Assembly: GCA_947259185.1 (NCBI GenBank)
Contig: CAMYKT010000002.1
Coordinates: 1 to 64,000, forward strand
Direction of reading: 5' to 3'
Origin: an uncultured Methanobacteriaceae archaeon
Lineage (GTDB): Archaea; Methanobacteriota; Methanobacteria; Methanobacteriales; Methanobacteriaceae
Length of the DNA: 64,000 bases
The notes under the pieces are model-generated. The model was not told the DNA's origin. It ran no database searches and was given only the letters and a program-made list of their open reading frames with translations. Both the position numbers and the translations under genes were made by a program. Below are positions 1 to 8,005 of the stretch, piece by piece. The first letter of the stretch is position 1, and each line of letters opens with the position of its first letter.

Positions 1-29
1 AAAGGGGCTAGCAGTAAACGAGGATTGAC

Positions 30-437
30 ATGAAAAAAAATGAAAAAAAAGAAGACTCCCCTAAGGACCAGATTATAAGACAACTGGAAGAAAAAGTTCA
101 GTACCAAAACCAGGCCCTTAATCGTATTAATGAAAAATTATCCCAGTGCCTGGACCGCTTAGGTGAAATACGTCAGGAAAAAGAGATATTAGAAAATAAA
201 ATCAAGGAATTGGAAATCAGGGAAATGGATTTTAAACTATTAAAACATGATAAACTACAGAATGATTATGATAAAATGAAGCACCGGACCCAGGTAACTA
301 AAAAACAATTGGATGACGCCCGCAATCATATACTTTTTTTAGAAAAGGTTCTCCAGGATATGGAAAACCGGAGGCTGATGGATTATATTAAGAAAAAATA
401 CCCGGAAAGCTGGGTAGAGTATAAAAACCGTGCATAA
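30..437 (+). CDS. Coiled-coil protein of unknown function
   Basis: The 135-residue product is highly charged, with long runs of Glu, Lys, Gln and Asn. From about residue 12 to 115 it shows the heptad-like pattern of a continuous coiled coil. There is no signal peptide, membrane segment, Cys cluster or recognisable catalytic motif, so a cytoplasmic structural or scaffolding protein is the most that can be inferred. A GAGG element sits about 7 bases before the ATG. It ends about 30 bases before the next gene on the same strand and could be co-transcribed with it, but nothing in the sequence links their functions. Confidence 0.6.
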   Translation: MKKNEKKEDSPKDQIIRQLEEKVQYQNQALNRINEKLSQCLDRLGEIRQEKEILENKIKELEIREMDFKLLKHDKLQNDYDKMKHRTQVTKKQLDDARNHILFLEKVLQDMENRRLMDYIKKKYPESWVEYKNRA

Positions 438-468
438 ATCTCATAAAAAAAATTAGGGGGTTTTTTCT

Positions 469-1929
469 TTGGAGATAATAATTGTAGGAGCTGGTTTTGG
501 TGGTATGTCTGCCGGGGCTTTACTGGCCCGGGATGGACATGAGGTAACTATTTTAGAAAAAAATGAACAACCAGGAGGCCGGGGTAGTTACTTCGAGGAC
601 AAAGGTTATTATTTTGATATGGGTCCTTCCTGGTACCTCATGAGTGAATTATATGATAATTTTTTCCAGGAATTTGATAAAAAAGCTGAAGATTTTTTTC
701 ACCTGGAAAAACTGGATCCCTCCTACCGGATTTTTTTAGATAAAGAAAGAGTCTGGGATATTTCTGCTAATTTAGAAGAAAATTACCAGTTATTTGATGG
801 TTTTGAAGAAAATGGTGGGGAGAAACTAAAAAAATATCTGGAGTCCTCTAAAGAACTATATGAGTTCTCTCTGCAGGAAATGCTCTACCGGGATTATAAT
901 TCCATCCTGGATCTGGTGAATGGTAAACTAATATTTAAGGGGTATAAACTGCGGCTCTGGGAGAACCTGCAGCACTTCATAGGCCGGCAATTTGAAAGTG
1001 AGGAAGCCCGGAAGATACTAGAATATGCTATTGGTTTTTTAGGAGGTTCCCCTAAAAATGCACCCTCCTTTTACCATCTGGTATCCCATTCTGATTTAAA
1101 CCTGGGGGTGTGGTATCCCCAGGGAGGTATGAGAAAAGTAACCCAGGGCATTTATGAGCTGGCCTTATCCCAGGGGGTTAATTTCAATTTCCAGGAAGAA
1201 GTAGAGTTATTGGAGGTGCATGAAGATAGGGTTAAACGGGTTATAAGTAGTAAGGGATTCTATGAAGCGGATGTGGTGGTGGTTAATGCAGATTATGCCC
1301 ACAGTGAGCTGGATTTATTAAAGGCCCCCTACCAGAGCTATGATGAAAAATACTGGGAGAGCCGTACCATATCTCCTTCAGCCCTGGTGGCCTATCTAGG
1401 GATAAATTCCCCGGCGGGGAACCTGGCCCATCATAACCTGTTTTTAAATAAGGACTGGGATAGTGGATTTGAAGCAGTATTCAATCCAGATAAGAAGGCC
1501 TGGAGTGAAGATTCCTCTTATTATGTTAATGTGCCTTCTTTAACTGATGATTCAGCAGCACCTGCCGGCGGAGAGACCATCTATATCCTGGCCCCCCTGG
1601 CCCCGGGATTAGAAGATAGTGACACTTTAAGGGAGAAGTTCTTAAATCAGATTTTAGATGATCTGGAAGAGAAGATTGATTTTAATATCCGGGACAAGAT
1701 AGTAGTTAAGAAGATATTTGCCCTGAATGATTTTAAAACAAGATACAATGCTTATAAGGGCACTGCTTTTGGTTTAAGCCATACCTTAGATCAGACTGCC
1801 TTGTGGAGACCCGCTCATAAAAGTAAGAAGGTGGATAACCTTTATTATACGGGACAATATAACCATCCTGGAATTGGGGTGCCCATGACCCTGGTTTCTT
1901 CCCAGATTCTATCCCGGGAAATCAGGTGA
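469..1929 (+). CDS. CrtI-type FAD-dependent oxidoreductase (phytoene desaturase family)
   Basis: The 486-residue protein begins with a Rossmann dinucleotide-binding motif (GAGFGGMSAG, residues 7-16), followed by an acidic strand end (ILEKNEQPGGRG). This is the arrangement of phytoene desaturase and carotenoid or retinol oxidoreductases. The C-terminal FAD contact region (YYTGQYNHPGIGVPM) is also present, and the length is normal for the family. The start is a TTG with an AGGGGG ribosome binding site 8 bases upstream; no ATG fits better. Family members desaturate or saturate polyisoprenoids, so a role in isoprenoid lipid or carotenoid-like chemistry is plausible, but the substrate cannot be read from the sequence. 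It is followed at 65 bases by a flavin nitroreductase-like gene on the same strand. Confidence 0.85.
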   Translation: MEIIIVGAGFGGMSAGALLARDGHEVTILEKNEQPGGRGSYFEDKGYYFDMGPSWYLMSELYDNFFQEFDKKAEDFFHLEKLDPSYRIFLDKERVWDISANLEENYQLFDGFEENGGEKLKKYLESSKELYEFSLQEMLYRDYNSILDLVNGKLIFKGYKLRLWENLQHFIGRQFESEEARKILEYAIGFLGGSPKNAPSFYHLVSHSDLNLGVWYPQGGMRKVTQGIYELALSQGVNFNFQEEVELLEVHEDRVKRVISSKGFYEADVVVVNADYAHSELDLLKAPYQSYDEKYWESRTISPSALVAYLGINSPAGNLAHHNLFLNKDWDSGFEAVFNPDKKAWSEDSSYYVNVPSLTDDSAAPAGGETIYILAPLAPGLEDSDTLREKFLNQILDDLEEKIDFNIRDKIVVKKIFALNDFKTRYNAYKGTAFGLSHTLDQTALWRPAHKSKKVDNLYYTGQYNHPGIGVPMTLVSSQILSREIR

Positions 1930-1994
1930 AATATTTATCGTAAGATGTGTAAAAAAAAATGAGTTAATATCATAATTTTTTAAAAGAGGGTTTT

Positions 1995-2753
1995 ATGATG
2001 AATGATAAAGAAAAAATAATACAATACCGTGATTTTTTAAAAGATTCCATACGAAAGGAGATTGATTTTTCCCAGACAGATCAGAGCCAGCAGGTGGAGG
2101 TACCCCCTATAGAAAAACCCTATGATCGGGATAAAAAACGGATTGAGTTAATATCTGCTGATTGGGATGAGGAATATGATATTAAACTGGCCACCGCCAT
2201 GAAAAACCGGATAAGTCGGCGTAATTTTAAAGGGGAGAGTTTATCTTTAAAGGAGTTATCTTTTCTGTTATGGGCTACCCAGGGTTTAAGGCGTTATGCC
2301 GGGGCTTATGCCTTTCGGGTGGTACCCTCGGCAGGTTGCCGCCACACCCTGGAGACTTACCTGGCGGTTTTTAATGTGGAGGGATTAGAAGAAGGAGTTT
2401 ATCGCTATTTACCTTTAACCCATGAGTTATTACTGGAATTTAAAACCCCTAACTTAAAAGAGAAGATGGTTAAGGCTGCTTTTAATCAAGATTTTGCCGG
2501 TTCCTCGGCAGTGACTTTTATCTGGAGTACCATTCCCTACCGGATGGAATGGCGTTATGGTCTGGACTCCCACAAGGTAATTGCCCTGGATGCCGGGCAT
2601 GCCGGGCAGAACATGTACCTGGCGGTGGAGGCCATAGGCTGTGGAACCTGTGCTATAGGGGCTTATGACCAGGAATATTTAGATGAGCTACTTAAACTGG
2701 ATGGGGTTAATGAGTTTGCTATTTATTTATTCCCGGTGGGGAAGGTGGATTAA
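1995..2753 (+). CDS. SagB/ThcOx-type nitroreductase family flavoprotein
   Basis: The 252-residue protein carries the nitroreductase fold signature. An N-terminal half with RISRRNFKG and LSFLLWATQG motifs corresponds to the FMN-binding region. The C-terminal block DAGHAGQNMYLAVEAIGCG is typical of SagB/ThcOx family dehydrogenases. These enzymes are FMN-dependent oxidoreductases; SagB members oxidise thiazolines and oxazolines in peptide natural products, but stand-alone archaeal copies have no assigned substrate. No cyclodehydratase (YcaO) or peptide precursor is visible nearby, so a natural-product role is not supported. Two adjacent ATGs are possible starts; AAGAGGG precedes both. It lies 65 bases after the CrtI-type gene, and the two may form a redox operon. 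Confidence 0.85.
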   Translation: MMNDKEKIIQYRDFLKDSIRKEIDFSQTDQSQQVEVPPIEKPYDRDKKRIELISADWDEEYDIKLATAMKNRISRRNFKGESLSLKELSFLLWATQGLRRYAGAYAFRVVPSAGCRHTLETYLAVFNVEGLEEGVYRYLPLTHELLLEFKTPNLKEKMVKAAFNQDFAGSSAVTFIWSTIPYRMEWRYGLDSHKVIALDAGHAGQNMYLAVEAIGCGTCAIGAYDQEYLDELLKLDGVNEFAIYLFPVGKVD

Positions 2754-3013
2754 AAAAAAATTTTTTCCATGAAGATACGAAGAGGAAAAAGAATAAACAC
2801 AGGGGAAATCTCTACCAGGTATATTTAAAATCAAAGATATAGAGCTCTAGAAGACCGGGAGAAGTTTCTGCAATTTAAAATAAGCATAATACAATAATTT
2901 AAGATTCTTTAATAAATTTTTTTTCGGGAAAACCGATGTACATGATTAAATGTGAACCGGGAATTATCTAATTTTCTTATAAAAAAACTAATTTTCAGTT
3001 TTAGGGAAGTTTA

Positions 3014-3036
3014 TAAAAAAAAAGAAAAAAAAGGGG
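3014..3036 (-). terminator. Oligo-T terminator after adhesin-like gene
   Basis: On the minus strand, just past the stop codon of the adhesin-like gene, a C4 run is followed by T8, C and T9. Oligo-T tracts are the usual archaeal termination signal. The same C4-T7-C-T7 arrangement follows the second adhesin-like gene, which supports a conserved 3' end. Confidence 0.55.
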
Positions 3037-3050
3037 TAAATTATTTTTTT

Positions 3051-5207
3051 TTATCTTACCCGGCGGGTGTTTATAACCACATAATTTGGTAGTACTCCTC
3101 GTTCTGCACGGAAAGCCACAATACGAGCAAAACTATCCACCAGTGCCTGGAAACGTATGTTACCCAGAGAACTCCAGGCAAAATTCGGTGCCACACCATT
3201 GTTCCGGATGAAATTATTCACCCTGAGGGCCATATCCATATAACCCGCTCGATGCAGGTTACGATTAACAATGGCAGGACCAACCGGCCGGGGAGCACCT
3301 CCAACATCCAGGGCCTTAAACTCATTAGCCGAAGATATCAAACTGGCAGTGGATAACTCCATAAATACGGGCATGGTCACATAATGAGTGATACCAGCTG
3401 TATCCTCCATACGCACCCAGTTAGGTAAAACACCACGACTGGTGATGAAGTTTCTAACCCGAATAGCAGCATCCTGCACCATAAAACGGGTGAAGATACC
3501 AGTTTCCGGTGTGTCTTCTACAAAAACCGCTGTTATTGATTTATCCCCATCCATAGTAATAGTCTGAGGATTGGTGTTTCCAGTTAAATCTCCGGTCCAG
3601 TGACTGAAACTCCAACCAGGATTAGCCACCGCAGTAACAGTAACTACCGTACCATCCAGATAAGAAGCACTATCCGGATTCTTAGTAATAGAACCATCAC
3701 CAGTAACAGATGTAACCAGGTTGTATTCTGTTATATCCTCTACAAAAACTGCAGTAACAGACTTATCACCATCCATAGTAATAGTCTGAGGATTGGTGTT
3801 TCCACTTAAATCTCCGGTCCAGTGACTGAAACTCCAACCAGAATCAGCATTAGCAGTCAATATAACCACAGTACCCAGTGGATAAGAAGCACTATCCGGA
3901 TTCTTAGTAATAGAACCATCACCAGTAACAGATGTAACCAGGTTGTATTGGGCAGTTTCGATTTCTACTGCATCTACTAGTTCCTGGTCATCGAAGACAG
4001 CTTTTACATTGGCTGTTCCTGTCTCCAGAGAACTTAAATTCCCCGTGGCCACACCACTAATGGTGGGTTTATCCACCACTTGACTACCTAAGACACCTAA
4101 ATCTGTACTGAATTTTACCATAGTACCATCTATCAGGTGCCCGTCTGCTGGGTCTAAGGGGGTTATTGTGTCACCATCATAGGCATTGTTGAAACTGGCG
4201 ATTAAGGTGGAAGATTCGTCTTGTTTTATGGTAGATGGATTTACCTGGAAAGTCATATAAAGCCAGGGACTATAATTTGCTTCACCTAGAATTAAAGTAG
4301 TAAAATTTGGATTATTATTTCCCCACCAGTTATACTGTGCATTTACTGAACCAGAAGTTGTACTGATGGCATCGCCACCATCATACCAATTAGTGGCCCT
4401 GTTTCCGGCAATGCTATTATAATTTAAAATTATATTTCCAGAATTACGGATAGCTCCTCCATATTTACTTGCGGTATTATCGTTGAGTATGCTGGTTGTA
4501 ACTACGCATGTGCCTGTATTTCGGATAGCACCACCATATTCCACGGAATTTTTATTGAGTGTGCTTCCGGTAACAAGCAAAGTACCCTCATTATCGATAG
4601 CTCCACCGACTATAGCACCATTTTGATTTAAGGTACTGTCCCTGATGGTACACGTTCCGCTGTTATATATAGCTCCACCAAACCAGGTGGCACTATTGTG
4701 GTTAAGGGTACTCTCAGTTATAGTTAAAATTCCCGAATTATCGATAGCTCCACCAAGGAATCCCCTATTATTACTGATTTTACAGTTAGTTATGGTCAGA
4801 GTGCCGTTGTTTTGTATTGCTCCTCCCCACAAGTTTCCAGAATTACCATTAAGTATGGTAAATAAGCTTATGCTCACGGTAGCTCCAGTATTAATGGTTA
4901 TGGGTCGTCCATTGTTAGATCCATCGAGGAGGGTGTTCTCCTGGCTTTGCCCCACCAGATTAACATTCTTAGCAATGACTAAATGTTCCTGGTAGAATCC
5001 ATCAGCCACATTGACTGTGCCATCAGCACTAACCGAAGCTATACCTTTACCAATGGTTAAATAAGGATTAGCTTGTGTTCCGTCATTATCATCACTACCG
5101 GTGGGTGATACATATTTAACATCGGGTTCCACCGTAGCAGATACCGCACCCGCCAGGGTAATGGCCAATATGAGAACCGTTAAGGTTATTATTAGTTGTT
5201 TTTTCAC
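3051..5207 (-). CDS. Secreted adhesin-like protein with pseudomurein-binding repeats
   Basis: The product has about 718 residues and begins with a signal peptide (VKKQLIITLTVLILA, cleavage probably after VSA). A DUF1565/pectate-lyase-like start (YVSPTGSDDNDGTQANPYLTI) leads into right-handed beta-helix repeats (GGAI-N-GT-TI pattern, residues ~110-290). Next come an Ig-like domain (~320-420) and two InlB-type B-repeats (each with GWSFSHWTGDL, ~425-570). The C-terminus has pseudomurein-binding repeats (AAIRVRNFI...GVLPNWV; VNNFIRNNGVAPNF; IVAFRAERGVLPNYV). It should be exported and held on the pseudomurein wall without a membrane anchor. The start is GTG at 5207, 6 bases after AGGAGGTGA; an earlier in-frame GTG lies inside that site. 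It is a shorter relative of the protein at 10389-13451. Confidence 0.88.
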   Translation of the reverse strand: MKKQLIITLTVLILAITLAGAVSATVEPDVKYVSPTGSDDNDGTQANPYLTIGKGIASVSADGTVNVADGFYQEHLVIAKNVNLVGQSQENTLLDGSNNGRPITINTGATVSISLFTILNGNSGNLWGGAIQNNGTLTITNCKISNNRGFLGGAIDNSGILTITESTLNHNSATWFGGAIYNSGTCTIRDSTLNQNGAIVGGAIDNEGTLLVTGSTLNKNSVEYGGAIRNTGTCVVTTSILNDNTASKYGGAIRNSGNIILNYNSIAGNRATNWYDGGDAISTTSGSVNAQYNWWGNNNPNFTTLILGEANYSPWLYMTFQVNPSTIKQDESSTLIASFNNAYDGDTITPLDPADGHLIDGTMVKFSTDLGVLGSQVVDKPTISGVATGNLSSLETGTANVKAVFDDQELVDAVEIETAQYNLVTSVTGDGSITKNPDSASYPLGTVVILTANADSGWSFSHWTGDLSGNTNPQTITMDGDKSVTAVFVEDITEYNLVTSVTGDGSITKNPDSASYLDGTVVTVTAVANPGWSFSHWTGDLTGNTNPQTITMDGDKSITAVFVEDTPETGIFTRFMVQDAAIRVRNFITSRGVLPNWVRMEDTAGITHYVTMPVFMELSTASLISSANEFKALDVGGAPRPVGPAIVNRNLHRAGYMDMALRVNNFIRNNGVAPNFAWSSLGNIRFQALVDSFARIVAFRAERGVLPNYVVINTRRVR

Positions 5208-5232
5208 GTTTTTCACCTCCTTTTATAATCGA

Positions 5233-5261
5233 TAAAAAGAGGGGAAGAATTATTCCCTCTC
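5233..5261 (-). promoter_or_regulatory. Hairpin plus T-run in the leader of the adhesin-like gene
   Basis: On the minus strand GAGAGGGAA and TTCCCCTCT form a stem with one bulged base and a six-base loop, immediately followed by T5. It lies about 25 bases before the ribosome binding site of the adhesin-like gene. It may be the terminator of the upstream zinc-ribbon gene, or it may sit within the adhesin leader and attenuate it. The sequence does not decide between these. Confidence 0.4.
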
Positions 5262-5384
5262 ATATGTTAACCATCAGCAGTTTATGCTAAATTATTAAAA
5301 AGAGTAATACAAAAAAGGAGTAAAACCGTTATATTCAATTTTCAGACTGAGGATTATGTAAAGACATTAGAATGATAAATGATT

Positions 5385-5840
5385 TTAATCAAATATTTTA
5401 AAAAAAAGAACTGCAAATGCTGCTAAAACCATAAATACAAGTAGTTGAGGGTAGGCTTCCATCAGGTAAAAGGCGGCATCATCTATGAAGTTTTCACCAG
5501 TAAATATCCGGGATAAATTAAGGATAGCCACCGGACCAATATTGATTATCTTCAATCTGAGTCTCCTTTTTTCTTTAAGTATGGCCAGTTCCTCCTTACT
5601 AAAATCAGTCTCAGGGGTGCTGCCTAAAAATCCTGAACCCAGTTTGTGGTAAGAAGATAAAAAGCAGATATCTTTATATTTATTTCGGTAGTGGGAAGAT
5701 GCTTTTCGCCAGCTTTCTTTTCGGGATTCTTCACGGCAATTTTTAGATTCCTCATTGCAATATTGCTGGTTAGGATAAAGAGGTTTAAATGATGCCCCGC
5801 ACCATTTACAGTGCCGGTTATTAAAGGATTTATAGCCCAT
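5385..5840 (-). CDS. Zinc-ribbon-like protein with C-terminal membrane segment
   Basis: The 151-residue protein begins with MGYKSFNNRHCKWCGASFKP. Its Cys pattern (CKWC, then YCNEESKNC about 15 residues later) fits a small zinc finger of the kind seen in MJ0042/CGNR-like ribbons. A basic middle region follows, and a hydrophobic stretch near the end (LLVFMVLAAFAVLFFKIF) should span the membrane. I chose the ATG at 5840 because GAGGTG lies 5 bases upstream; a TTG ten codons earlier has no ribosome binding site. The protein is not recognised beyond this. It could be a membrane-tethered nucleic-acid or protein binding factor. It sits upstream of the adhesin-like gene on the same strand, but 177 bases and a hairpin separate them. 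Confidence 0.6.
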   Translation of the reverse strand: MGYKSFNNRHCKWCGASFKPLYPNQQYCNEESKNCREESRKESWRKASSHYRNKYKDICFLSSYHKLGSGFLGSTPETDFSKEELAILKEKRRLRLKIINIGPVAILNLSRIFTGENFIDDAAFYLMEAYPQLLVFMVLAAFAVLFFKIFD

Positions 5841-6070
5841 AGCCGCACCTCTTCCGGGAATAAAAATCAATCCTTTTAAAATAAGAGTAAAAATTAAATA
5901 TCATCCTTTCTAAGTCCAGAAAGGCAGGAAGAAAATTTTCACTAACTCCCCATTTTTTCATGTAGTTATTATGGTCTAATCTTATTATTAAAAATTTAGG
6001 ATTTAATCTGAGGCATAAAGTAATGCTTGAAAAAATATGAAGACCTGAATCTGAAAATATAAATAGAATA

Positions 6071-6202
6071 AGACATACACTTCAAGTGTAAAAAAATACA
6101 CAAAAAGAGAAAACCCCCGAGACATACACTTCAAGTGTAAAAAAATACACTAAAAGAGAAAACCCCCGAGACATACACTTCAAGTGTAAAAAAATACACT
6201 AA
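6071..6202. repeat. Three tandem 49-bp repeats with ORB-like palindromes
   Basis: Near-identical units begin at 6071, 6120 and 6169, with the third truncated near 6202. Each contains the 15-bp palindrome TACACTTCAAGTGTA (6076, 6125, 6174), followed by A6 and TACAC. Units 1 and 2 also share a GAGAAAACCCCCG tail. On the minus strand each unit reads TTTACACTTGAAG. That is one base different from the mini-ORB consensus I recall for Orc1/Cdc6 binding in Methanothermobacter (TTTACACTTGAAA; from memory). A transcription-factor operator array for the gene at 6231 is the alternative. The units lie in a 390-bp AT-rich gap. Confidence 0.75.
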
Positions 6203-6230
6203 TAGTGAATTTATTTAAATGGTGAAAATT

Positions 6231-6650
6231 ATGGATTACTATTTATTCGCCCTCATGGCTGCCTTCTTCATGGGTCTGGCCCCTATATTCGGTAAAACAG
6301 GTCTGCAGAATATCAGCCCCCCGGTGGCTTTAACCATACGTAGCTTCATTATCAGTGGTATAATGATGGGTTACCTGGTCTGGAGTAATGATTTTAATGT
6401 TTTAAGGGACTTAAAAATAAGTAGCTGGGGATTTATTGCATTAGAAGGAATATGTGCCGCCCTTTTAGGCCAATTATTTTATTACCAGGCCCTGAAATCA
6501 GGGGAGGCCTCTATGGTGGTTCCCCTTATTGCTTCTTTTCCTCTTTTTACCTTCATATTAGCCTCCATATTCTTAGGGGATAAAATTACCCTGGCTAAAG
6601 TGGGTGGTCTGGTGCTTATTTTTTCGGGTGTGGTTTTAATCCGGATGTGA
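6231..6650 (+). CDS. EamA-type transporter, single five-helix half
   Basis: The 139-residue hydrophobic protein has five predicted membrane helices. It carries the EamA/drug-metabolite transporter repeat features, including ALTIRSFIISGIMMG, a QLFYYQALKSGEASMVVPLI block and a final LGDKITLAKVGGLVLIFSGV helix. Most family members hold two such repeats in about 300 residues; this one has one, so it probably works as a dimer. The substrate is unknown. I prefer the ATG at 6231 because GGTGA ends 5 bases before it; the ATG at 6219 overlaps that site. The three tandem palindromic repeats lie directly upstream and may control it. Confidence 0.8.
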   Translation: MDYYLFALMAAFFMGLAPIFGKTGLQNISPPVALTIRSFIISGIMMGYLVWSNDFNVLRDLKISSWGFIALEGICAALLGQLFYYQALKSGEASMVVPLIASFPLFTFILASIFLGDKITLAKVGGLVLIFSGVVLIRM

Positions 6651-6720
6651 ATTCTTGAAAGAATAACTATTACCTAAACAAAATAAAATAGTAACTAGCA
6701 GTAAATTAGGAGTTGTAGTT

Positions 6721-7368
6721 ATGGAAGATTTTCCAGAAAAAGGAGCTAAATTACAACGGGATGGTACTTATGCCCTCATACCCCACGTACCCGGGGGTTT
6801 AATTACCCCGGAAGAATTATCTCACCTGGCCCAGGTGGCACTTAAATATAAGGCCTGGCTGAAAATAACCTCCCAGCAGCGTATTGCCTTAATTGGAATA
6901 AAAAAAGAGGATATTGATAAGGTTTGGGATGATCTGGATATGAAAGTAGGAGGATTGAATGGGCCATGTGTTAAGGCTGCCAGGTTCTGCCCCGGCAAGG
7001 CATATTGCCAGAAGGGAGAACGTGACACCCTAAAAATAGGGATGGATATAAATGAAAAGTTCTTAGGAATATCCACCCCTAATAAGGTAAAAATTGGCAT
7101 ATCAGGATGTCATAATTCCTGTGCCGATTCCGCGCTACGAGATATAGGGCTGATTGGAACCAGGAAGGGTTGGAAGATGATGGTCGGGGGAAGTGGTGGT
7201 AGGAAACCCCGAATAGGGAGTCTTTTGATTAAGGATTTAAATGATGAGGAGGCTTTATCTTTAGTCCGGAAGGTAATTGATTATTATAAAGTCCAGGACA
7301 CCCCCTGGAGATTGGGTTTATTAATTGAAAAAGAGGGCTGGCTGGGGTTTATAAAAGTTTTAGACTAA
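6721..7368 (+). CDS. Small siroheme/[4Fe-4S] nitrite-sulfite reductase-like protein
   Basis: The 215-residue protein contains the ferredoxin-like half domain (IPHVPGGLITPEEL) and the siroheme-[4Fe-4S] region with C90-x5-C96 and C130-x3-C134. That is the C-x5-C...C-x3-C signature of assimilatory and dissimilatory sulfite/nitrite reductases. It is much shorter than true reductases (over 500 residues), matching the small DsrLP-type proteins common in methanogens. Those are thought to act on sulfite or on siroheme-derived substrates; the reaction here is not established. The RBS GGAG lies 7 bases before ATG. It is followed by a two-way terminator, so it is probably monocistronic. Confidence 0.85.
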   Translation: MEDFPEKGAKLQRDGTYALIPHVPGGLITPEELSHLAQVALKYKAWLKITSQQRIALIGIKKEDIDKVWDDLDMKVGGLNGPCVKAARFCPGKAYCQKGERDTLKIGMDINEKFLGISTPNKVKIGISGCHNSCADSALRDIGLIGTRKGWKMMVGGSGGRKPRIGSLLIKDLNDEEALSLVRKVIDYYKVQDTPWRLGLLIEKEGWLGFIKVLD

Positions 7369-7437
7369 AAAGCCTGAAAAAACTCAATTAGATTAATAAA
7401 GGCTTATAAAGTAAAAATTTTATAAAAGCTTAAAAAA

Positions 7438-7466
7438 AAAGCCATTTCAGGTTTTATAAAGGCTTT
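7438..7466. terminator. Bidirectional terminator between convergent genes
   Basis: AAAGCC (7438-7443) and GGCTTT (7461-7466) form a stem flanked by oligo-T in both directions: T-rich ATTTTTATTT on the plus strand and T9 on the minus strand. It lies between the siroheme protein gene (plus) and the DUF6448 gene (minus), 5 bases past the latter's stop. Confidence 0.6.
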
Positions 7467-7470
7467 ATTT

Positions 7471-7989
7471 TTATTTGATTCCGGTTTCATCCTCGGTCAT
7501 ATATTTATAGAGATGGTGGGAAAATAGCACAAAATCCAGCATGGCCTGGGTATATTCCCGGGAAGACCGAACATCATTTTTATCCCTGTTTTTTAAGGAT
7601 ATTGCCCGGAGAAACTTATCCTCCAGTACATCCTGCAGGGTTTCTTTTAAAAAATCAATGGTCTCAGAAGGGTCACCCTCTTCTATATCATTTTCTGCTA
7701 AGGGTACCACCGGACCCCAGTCCAGTCCTGCGGCTTTAAGTCCCGTATATGCTTTTCCCTCGCTTTCCCGGTGTAAGCGCACGCTGTTTTCAAAAAACCA
7801 TAAATCCGCCACTTCTGCTACTTCCGGGCCGGATTCACGTACCTTCATGGTTTTATCAAATATCTGTTTTAATTCTTTTTCTGATTTTTCACTTACAAAG
7901 GGCAGTACATAATTCACATTTCCAGATTCCAAAGCCAGCTGACAGGCCTTAACCACCGGTCCATCCAGAGTATCGCAATGGGGAGCCAT
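7471..7989 (-). CDS. DUF6448 family protein
   Basis: The 172-residue soluble protein begins MAPHCDTLDGPVVKACQLAL and contains VNYVLPFV, ADLWFFENSVRLHRESEG and YTGLKAAGLDWGPVVPLAE. These match my recollection of DUF6448 proteins, which are mainly helical, of about this size, and of unknown function. The His-Cys-Asp near the N-terminus and the conserved HR pair could bind a metal, but that is inference. The start is at ATG 7989 with an AGGTGATA site upstream. It lies 16 bases after gadB on the same strand, so the two very likely form an operon. Its job may therefore relate to glutamate decarboxylation or acid stress. Confidence 0.75.
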   Translation of the reverse strand: MAPHCDTLDGPVVKACQLALESGNVNYVLPFVSEKSEKELKQIFDKTMKVRESGPEVAEVADLWFFENSVRLHRESEGKAYTGLKAAGLDWGPVVPLAENDIEEGDPSETIDFLKETLQDVLEDKFLRAISLKNRDKNDVRSSREYTQAMLDFVLFSHHLYKYMTEDETGIK

Positions 7990-8005
7990 AACTTATCACC
8001 TCGTT

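Noticed and set aside
1995..2753. Part of a thiazole/oxazole peptide cluster (SagB)
   Set aside because: No YcaO, SagC-like or precursor peptide gene is seen within reach; only the flavin enzyme matches.
6071..6202. CRISPR array
   Set aside because: The units are head-to-tail copies with no unique spacers between them, the third is truncated, and no cas gene is present.
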